From NCBI GenBank assembly GCA_035505655.1, contig DATJQP010000098.1, forward strand, positions 29,038-93,037: 64,000 nt of DNA, in the 5' to 3' direction. Of this stretch, positions 59,180-64,000 are shown one piece after another. Each line of letters opens with the position of its first letter. Positions within the stretch are counted from its first letter, which is position 1. This stretch comes from JAGVPT01 sp035505655. GTDB lineage: Bacteria; Bacteroidota; Ignavibacteria; UBA10030; UBA8401. Both the position numbers and the translations under genes were made by a program. The notes under the pieces are model-generated. The model saw nothing but the letters and a program-made list of their open reading frames with translations. It did not search any database and was not told where the DNA came from.

Positions 59180-59358
59180 CCGGCACGGAATTTCCATCGT
59201 GACTGGTAGAATCGGTCCTTCACATTTCGAGCCCTCGCCTCATCTTGAATATATCTCCGGTTTTACCGGGATCAATCTTCGTCTTATCGATCAATCGAGC
59301 AGGACAAACAAAAGCTCTTCCGAAATTTACCATGCGACAAATGAAGCGAGTGATCGTC

Positions 59359-61749
59359 ATGAAGAAACGTTGCTATTTTCTCATCATTGCTTTCGCAGGA
59401 ATCATTGTTATCGATGAAGCGGTGGCTCAATGGAAACAAGCCGACGGCCCCTACGGAGGGAACGTGGCTTCTCTTGCAGCAGATCCGGCTGACAGTACAG
59501 CGATATTCGCGGCCTTGACAAAGGATAATGGTTCTACCAATAGTATCTGTTTGTCCACTGACGTTGGAACAAGCTGGAGCCAAGTAACGACCGGCCTCAC
59601 ACTAACATACCCGCCGGTGATAGCAATGAGCCATTCCAAGCTCTATATGGGAGTCACCTACCCCGGTTTATACATGTCGACGGACAAAGGAACAAGTTGG
59701 AGGATCGTCTTGGGCGCCAGTCCGTTCAATTCCCTGTTTGTCAGCGGATTGAGAGTCTGGGTAGGATCATTTGGGGCATTCTATTACTCTGCAAACGTCG
59801 GGTCCGACTTCTCCAGTTCACATTGGGCAAGGGTCGACACACCTTTCGCCAATATGAATGTTAATTGCTTTAGTCCCCTCGACTCGAACATCTTCGTAGG
59901 AACGGATAGAGGCATCTTCCTTATGACGGGCGATAGCTCGGCATGGAGGCTCATCGATACCGGACTGACCAGCTTGAACGTCAGATGTCTTTGTACGATG
60001 GATTCCACTGTCTTTGCCGGAACGTCCACAAAGGGAATTTTCCGATGCACAGACAAACAAAACCACTGGTCTCAGGTTCTGAGCGATTCCGGAAGCTTGA
60101 GCGTCTCAACATTCGTAACAACCGGAGGTTATCTCTACGCCGGGACGTCGAATGGACTCTATCGTTCTACCGACGGGGGAGTTCATTGGGAGTTGGTGAA
60201 CAGCGAAATGTCAAAACTCGGCATCTCTTCAATGACAACTGCAGGCTCAGCAATCATCGCCGGCACCTCTTACGGTGGAGTTCATATTTCAAAGGACAAC
60301 GGTGATAGTTGGATTCAGGCGAAAGGGAGCGTATTCAGACCGACGATCTTTTCGTTGTCGACCTTAGGTTCGAACATTTATGCCGGCGTTGCAGATGAAG
60401 GAGTCTCTTGTTCACCCGACACGGGGAATACGTGGAACCGCCGAGGGCTCATCGGCGACTATGCCACTTCTCTCATTTCGAACGGATCGAAGCTTTTTTC
60501 AGGAACCAATACTGCGGGAGTATGTGTCTCTTCTGACAGCGGCGCGCATTGGACCGCTGCAAATATTACCTACACCTACCCTTCCGTTGCCTGTCTCGCG
60601 GCGCATGGTTCGAAGGTGTTTGTGGGCTCTTATTATGACGGGGTCTTTCGTTCCACAGACGAAGGGACGACATGGGTCCACACCAGCGTTGGCCTTTCGA
60701 ACCCGTACATATTCACTCTTGCCGTAAATAACGCCAGCGTTTTTGCGGGGAGCGGCGGCACGATCTATGTTTCCACAAACAACGGTGGAAACTGGTTACC
60801 GGTCAGCAACGGTCCGCAGAACATTTACAGGCTGGCGACGTGCAAAGCAAATGTCCTTGCTGGAACTTTCGACGGCTACATTTGGATTTCATCCGACAAC
60901 GGCTCCAGCTGGAAAACGGCAGCGACCGTTCCGAACGACGGGATAGAGTGTTTCGCAACAATCGATTCACTTGTTTTTGCCGGCACAACATTTGGGAAGG
61001 TCTATCTTTCAACTGATAACGGCAGCCATTGGAGGACGATTGGCAGTTCGTTCACAAAGGCAAACATCTCCGGCCTTGCGATCTGCGATTTCAACCTTTT
61101 CGCCGGAACGGCAATCGACGGAGTGTGGCGTTGCCCGTTCTCTGCGTTTCTCGGAAGTGTACCTGCAGTTCCGCGGCTTATAAGTCCAGGCGATGTCACG
61201 TTCGAGGTCCCGGATTCGACAACTTTGAGGTGGAGCCATGTCTCGGGAGCGTCGTACTTTACTGTCAACATTTCCTACGACAGCTTGTTCACGAAGATTT
61301 TGGTTAACGCTCAATCCAGTGATACCTCCATCTCCGTAAGGCTCGGAGGAGACACCACCTATTATTGGCGCGTCAACGCCGTAAACTCGGTCGGCCCCAG
61401 CAGCTGGTCATCCACCTGGAGCTTTACTACTGCCGCGCCGACATTGGTAAGGGAGCCTTCAATGATCCCCGGGGTGTCCAGGCTGTATCAGAACTTTCCA
61501 AATCCTTTTAATCCTGCCACGACAATAAAATTTGACCTCAGTAATGAAGCGACTGTAAAACTCAACGTCTTCAACATACTTGGACAAAAGCTCATAGAAA
61601 TGGAGTTGGGAAGACTGGAAGCGGGATCGTTTGACCAGAAGCTCGACATGTCGCATTACTCCAGCGGCGTTTACATCTACAGAATTGAGGCCGTCGGCAG
61701 GGGCGGGGAATCGTATGTTTCGTGGAAGAAAATGATCTTGACAAAGTGA
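59359..61749 (+). CDS. Secreted propeller-repeat protein with T9SS sorting domain, copy 1
   Basis: A 796-residue exported protein. Signal MKKRCYFLIIAFAGIIVIDE, cleaved near AVAQ. Thirteen BNR/Ycf48-like units of about 42 residues follow, each with a box like FAGTxxGGVxxSxDxGxxW (for example VFVGSYYDGVFRSTDEGTTW). Then an FN3-like domain (LRWSHVSGASYFTVNISYD ... YYWRVNAVNSVGPSSW) and a type A sorting tail YQNFPNPFNPATTIKFDL ... GVYIYRIEA. Probably surface-attached through T9SS. ATG 59359 is chosen for the signal; other ATGs at 59332 and 59341 are possible. GC is lower than in the rest of the window. Role unknown, possibly carbohydrate or protein binding. Confidence 0.9.
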   Translation: MKKRCYFLIIAFAGIIVIDEAVAQWKQADGPYGGNVASLAADPADSTAIFAALTKDNGSTNSICLSTDVGTSWSQVTTGLTLTYPPVIAMSHSKLYMGVTYPGLYMSTDKGTSWRIVLGASPFNSLFVSGLRVWVGSFGAFYYSANVGSDFSSSHWARVDTPFANMNVNCFSPLDSNIFVGTDRGIFLMTGDSSAWRLIDTGLTSLNVRCLCTMDSTVFAGTSTKGIFRCTDKQNHWSQVLSDSGSLSVSTFVTTGGYLYAGTSNGLYRSTDGGVHWELVNSEMSKLGISSMTTAGSAIIAGTSYGGVHISKDNGDSWIQAKGSVFRPTIFSLSTLGSNIYAGVADEGVSCSPDTGNTWNRRGLIGDYATSLISNGSKLFSGTNTAGVCVSSDSGAHWTAANITYTYPSVACLAAHGSKVFVGSYYDGVFRSTDEGTTWVHTSVGLSNPYIFTLAVNNASVFAGSGGTIYVSTNNGGNWLPVSNGPQNIYRLATCKANVLAGTFDGYIWISSDNGSSWKTAATVPNDGIECFATIDSLVFAGTTFGKVYLSTDNGSHWRTIGSSFTKANISGLAICDFNLFAGTAIDGVWRCPFSAFLGSVPAVPRLISPGDVTFEVPDSTTLRWSHVSGASYFTVNISYDSLFTKILVNAQSSDTSISVRLGGDTTYYWRVNAVNSVGPSSWSSTWSFTTAAPTLVREPSMIPGVSRLYQNFPNPFNPATTIKFDLSNEATVKLNVFNILGQKLIEMELGRLEAGSFDQKLDMSHYSSGVYIYRIEAVGRGGESYVSWKKMILTK

Positions 61750-61784
61750 ACTCCATCTCGCTATGACGGAACTAGGATATTAGC

Positions 61785-64000
61785 ATGAAGAACCCTCGTT
61801 TACTTATCGCGATTGTACTATTGTGCAGTGCGGACAAGGCAGAAACACAATGGATAAACGTAAGGGGACCATTCTCCAACGGGAACGCCTATGCAGTAGC
61901 CATGACCGATTCAGCGTTTTTCGCCGGGACGTACGGCGACGGCATTTTTTTCTCTTCCGATAGCGGGTCAACCTGGGTTCAAGCGGATAACGGCCTTCAG
62001 GACATGTTTATAGAATGCGTTTCGATCGCAGGGCCGAATGTTCTCGCGGGCTCGGCGAGAAGCGGTATTTACCTTTCAACGAACGGCGGGAAAGTATGGA
62101 CCAAGCCGACTGGCATTGGCCAAAATGTGACCGGCTGCTTCGTTCTTGCAGCCTACGATTCGATCGTGTTCGCACATACGAACGATGGCCTTGAGATATC
62201 AACTGACCATGGACTGACGTGGAAACAACCCGCAGATCGCCTGCTAGACTACGACGTCGATTGCTTTGCGTTCGACGACTCAGAGGTTTACGCTGGAACC
62301 TGGAACGCGGGGATCTTCCGCTCGACGAATAACGGAGCATTCTGGTCCGAAACGAATCATCCATTGTCCTTTCAGATATCAGCCCTCGCAATATATGGGA
62401 AGAAGATTTTTGCGGGCACGTATTCCGGCATCTCGGTTTCGGTAGACAACGGGGCATCATGGAAGGAGGCGGACTCAGGTCTCACCAGCGTCGAGGTCCG
62501 CTGCATCGTGCCGGATGGCCCGCTGCTTTTCGTCGGAACATGGGGAGGAGGGGTCTATGTCTCGGCAGACAGCGGGACCACATGGAAACAAACCAATATC
62601 TTCGCAAATAATCCAAAAATATATTCTCTTGCTGCAGATGGATCAATCATTTTGGCGGGGACCGGCTACAACGGAGGAGTCTACCGCTCGCTCGACAGTG
62701 GAAAGACTTGGACCCAACGCAACAACGGTTCCAAAAATCTCCCCGTGCTTTCAATTGCAGTCGACGGAGCGAGGTTGTTGGCCGGCACTCAGGGGGGAGG
62801 AATCTACGCAACATCCAACGGCGGAGAAGACTGGTCACAGAGGATCAACAACCTGCAGAGTTCTTCCATCGGAGTTCTTGTCGTCAACGGCAACGAGGTT
62901 TATGCAGGCTCCAATCAGGGAGGGGTCTCCCTCTCGACAAACCATGGCGGCGCCTGGAGCGACTTTGGTCTTCGTGCTGGAACAACAAATATCCAGAGTT
63001 TGATTGTTCGCGATTCGACTTTGTATGCTGGATTGAACAATGGACTCGCCACCTCGTCGACCTCTTCCGCCTCGTGGTCCTACTTGGTGAACGGATTAAC
63101 GAACTTCGACGTAAGAGCCCTGGCAGCGAGCGGTCCATATGTGATCGCCGGGACCTGGGGAGGCGGAATATTCCGCTACGGCGACAATAGATCCTATTGG
63201 GTGACTGTAAACAACGGCTTGACGTATCTAGGGGTCTCTTCCCTCGCACAATATGGATCGCAGATGCTCGCAGGTACTTTCGATGGCGGTGTGTTTTTAT
63301 CGACCAATCAAGGAACAGAGTGGGCACAGTCAAACGGGGGTCTTGGAAATTCCAATATCCGTTCAGTTCTGGTGACTGATTCATATATGTTCGCCGGAAC
63401 CGAAGGCGGACTTTACGTCTCGACGAGCAGCAACCTCCACTGGTCTCTGGCAGGACTTGCCGCCGATACTATTTATACGATCGCTCTTGGCGATACAACA
63501 ATTTACGTCGGAACATACAACGGCATCTATCACACATCTCTGTCCCAACTTGCAAGGCTGTTTCTCGCTATACCCGAGCTGTTGAGTCCCCGGAACGATT
63601 CCTCCGGCATCAGCCAGCCACTGAAGTTTGTCTGGGGCCCGGTATCCGATGCCCTCGCTTACAGGCTTCAAATCTCATTCGATACCGGGTTTGTCCATCT
63701 TGCACTCGACACTTCTTCCATCGTTACCCCTACGTGCATCTTTAGCATGCTGAAGAGCGACACGGCATATTATTGGAGAGTATGTGCTTGGGATTCAGCG
63801 TGCACGGGAGGATGGTCGGAAGTTCGAAGATTTGAAACCGGAACTGTCACCATCGCAGAACAACGCTTTGCCAAGCCAACGGAGTATGCTCTTTACCAGA
63901 ATTACCCCAATCCCTTTAACCCGTCTACAACGATTCAGTTTACGGTGCCGACAGACGGGCGAGCGACTCTCAAAGTCTACAACCCGATCGGACAGGAAGT
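61785..64000 (+). CDS. Secreted propeller-repeat protein with T9SS sorting domain, copy 2 (3' truncated by window edge)
   Basis: Tandem paralog 35 bp after copy 1, open for 738 codons to the window end. Signal MKNPRLLIAIVLLCSADKAETQ; again thirteen Trp-containing repeat units (STWVQADNG, KVWTKPTG ... TEWAQSNGG, LHWSLAGL), an FN3-like segment (LKFVWGPVSDALAYRLQI ... YYWRVCAWD) and the beginning of the sorting tail YQNYPNPFNPSTTIQFTV. Only about the last 40-60 residues are missing. The repeat units contain more Gly-Gly-Gly turns (FVGTWGGGVYVS) than copy 1, showing divergence after duplication. Confidence 0.9.
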   Translation, partial: MKNPRLLIAIVLLCSADKAETQWINVRGPFSNGNAYAVAMTDSAFFAGTYGDGIFFSSDSGSTWVQADNGLQDMFIECVSIAGPNVLAGSARSGIYLSTNGGKVWTKPTGIGQNVTGCFVLAAYDSIVFAHTNDGLEISTDHGLTWKQPADRLLDYDVDCFAFDDSEVYAGTWNAGIFRSTNNGAFWSETNHPLSFQISALAIYGKKIFAGTYSGISVSVDNGASWKEADSGLTSVEVRCIVPDGPLLFVGTWGGGVYVSADSGTTWKQTNIFANNPKIYSLAADGSIILAGTGYNGGVYRSLDSGKTWTQRNNGSKNLPVLSIAVDGARLLAGTQGGGIYATSNGGEDWSQRINNLQSSSIGVLVVNGNEVYAGSNQGGVSLSTNHGGAWSDFGLRAGTTNIQSLIVRDSTLYAGLNNGLATSSTSSASWSYLVNGLTNFDVRALAASGPYVIAGTWGGGIFRYGDNRSYWVTVNNGLTYLGVSSLAQYGSQMLAGTFDGGVFLSTNQGTEWAQSNGGLGNSNIRSVLVTDSYMFAGTEGGLYVSTSSNLHWSLAGLAADTIYTIALGDTTIYVGTYNGIYHTSLSQLARLFLAIPELLSPRNDSSGISQPLKFVWGPVSDALAYRLQISFDTGFVHLALDTSSIVTPTCIFSMLKSDTAYYWRVCAWDSACTGGWSEVRRFETGTVTIAEQRFAKPTEYALYQNYPNPFNPSTTIQFTVPTDGRATLKVYNPIGQE

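Larger units (their letters stand above)
58572..59358. other. Non-coding 787-bp region after tRNA-Leu
   Basis: No convincing gene. GC drops to about 45%. It holds three TTGGTAACT direct repeats (58627, 58639, 58694), an 8-bp inverted repeat CGAGGGAA/TTCCCTCG (58651-58658/58667-58674), a 19-bp palindrome at 59161-59179 and a 59-codon open frame on the minus strand (58946-59125) without a start codon. The layout is compatible with the remains of an integration event at the tRNA. Confidence 0.5.

Overview
The window reads as one contig of a Gram-negative bacterium of the FCB group, most likely an Ignavibacteria-like member of the Bacteroidota/Chlorobi branch. The evidence is: T9SS-type C-terminal sorting domains with the PNPFNP signature on the two large proteins at the right end, a gingipain-type C25 cysteine peptidase with its own sorting-like tail, a 31-residue COX24/mS38-like ribosomal protein, several outer-membrane barrels, and many lipoproteins. 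The species cannot be named from sequence alone. GC is high (about 58-65% in lines I counted) up to about 58.5 kb and lower after that (about 33-57%, mostly near 48%).

Layout. 1-7.7 kb (+): end of glycogen synthase, gmhB, a lipoprotein, an outer-membrane barrel, rpiB, glyA, tatC and a long-chain polyprenyl diphosphate synthase. 7.7-45.5 kb (almost entirely -): an NlpC/P60 hydrolase with a small Cys-rich protein; an iron-type ABC importer; a TetR-EmrA-EmrB-TolC efflux operon followed by a PIG-L deacetylase; a PadR / outer-membrane channel / ChrA / cytochrome c cluster; a surface-polysaccharide operon (flippase-glycosyltransferase fusion, three glycosyltransferases, a WecG/TagA enzyme) that runs by 4-bp overlaps into a 1779-residue C25 peptidase; an EF-G-like GTPase; envelope proteins DUF948 and YtxH; the mS38-like protein; a zinc-ribbon/TPR protein, HU and SppA behind a perfect sigma-70 consensus promoter; then mltG, chorismate mutase, an isolated trpA and tsaD.

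45.7-58 kb has mixed strands: PBP4-type carboxypeptidase, a DUF4097 repeat protein, an M28 peptidase, prmA, a Ppx/GppA phosphatase, a lipoprotein, cysteine desulfurase, and an envelope-stress cluster (Wzi-like barrel, ECF sigma factor, zinc-finger anti-sigma factor, Spy/CpxP-like periplasmic protein), then TerC. From 58.2 to 58.5 kb lie two degenerate heptanucleotide tandem arrays directly in front of a tRNA-Leu(CAG). Beyond the tRNA are about 790 bp of non-coding DNA with short direct and inverted repeats, and two tandem paralogous secreted proteins, each with 13 Trp-containing propeller-like repeats and a T9SS sorting tail. The second runs off the window.

How the parts fit: much of the window serves the cell envelope (export by Tat and T9SS, polysaccharide assembly, peptidoglycan trimming, efflux, envelope stress). 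The most interesting points are the physical linkage of polysaccharide synthesis to a C25 peptidase, the flippase-glycosyltransferase fusion, the PadR-ChrA-cytochrome cluster with its palindromic operator, and the heptamer-array / tRNA-Leu / low-GC island at the right end.
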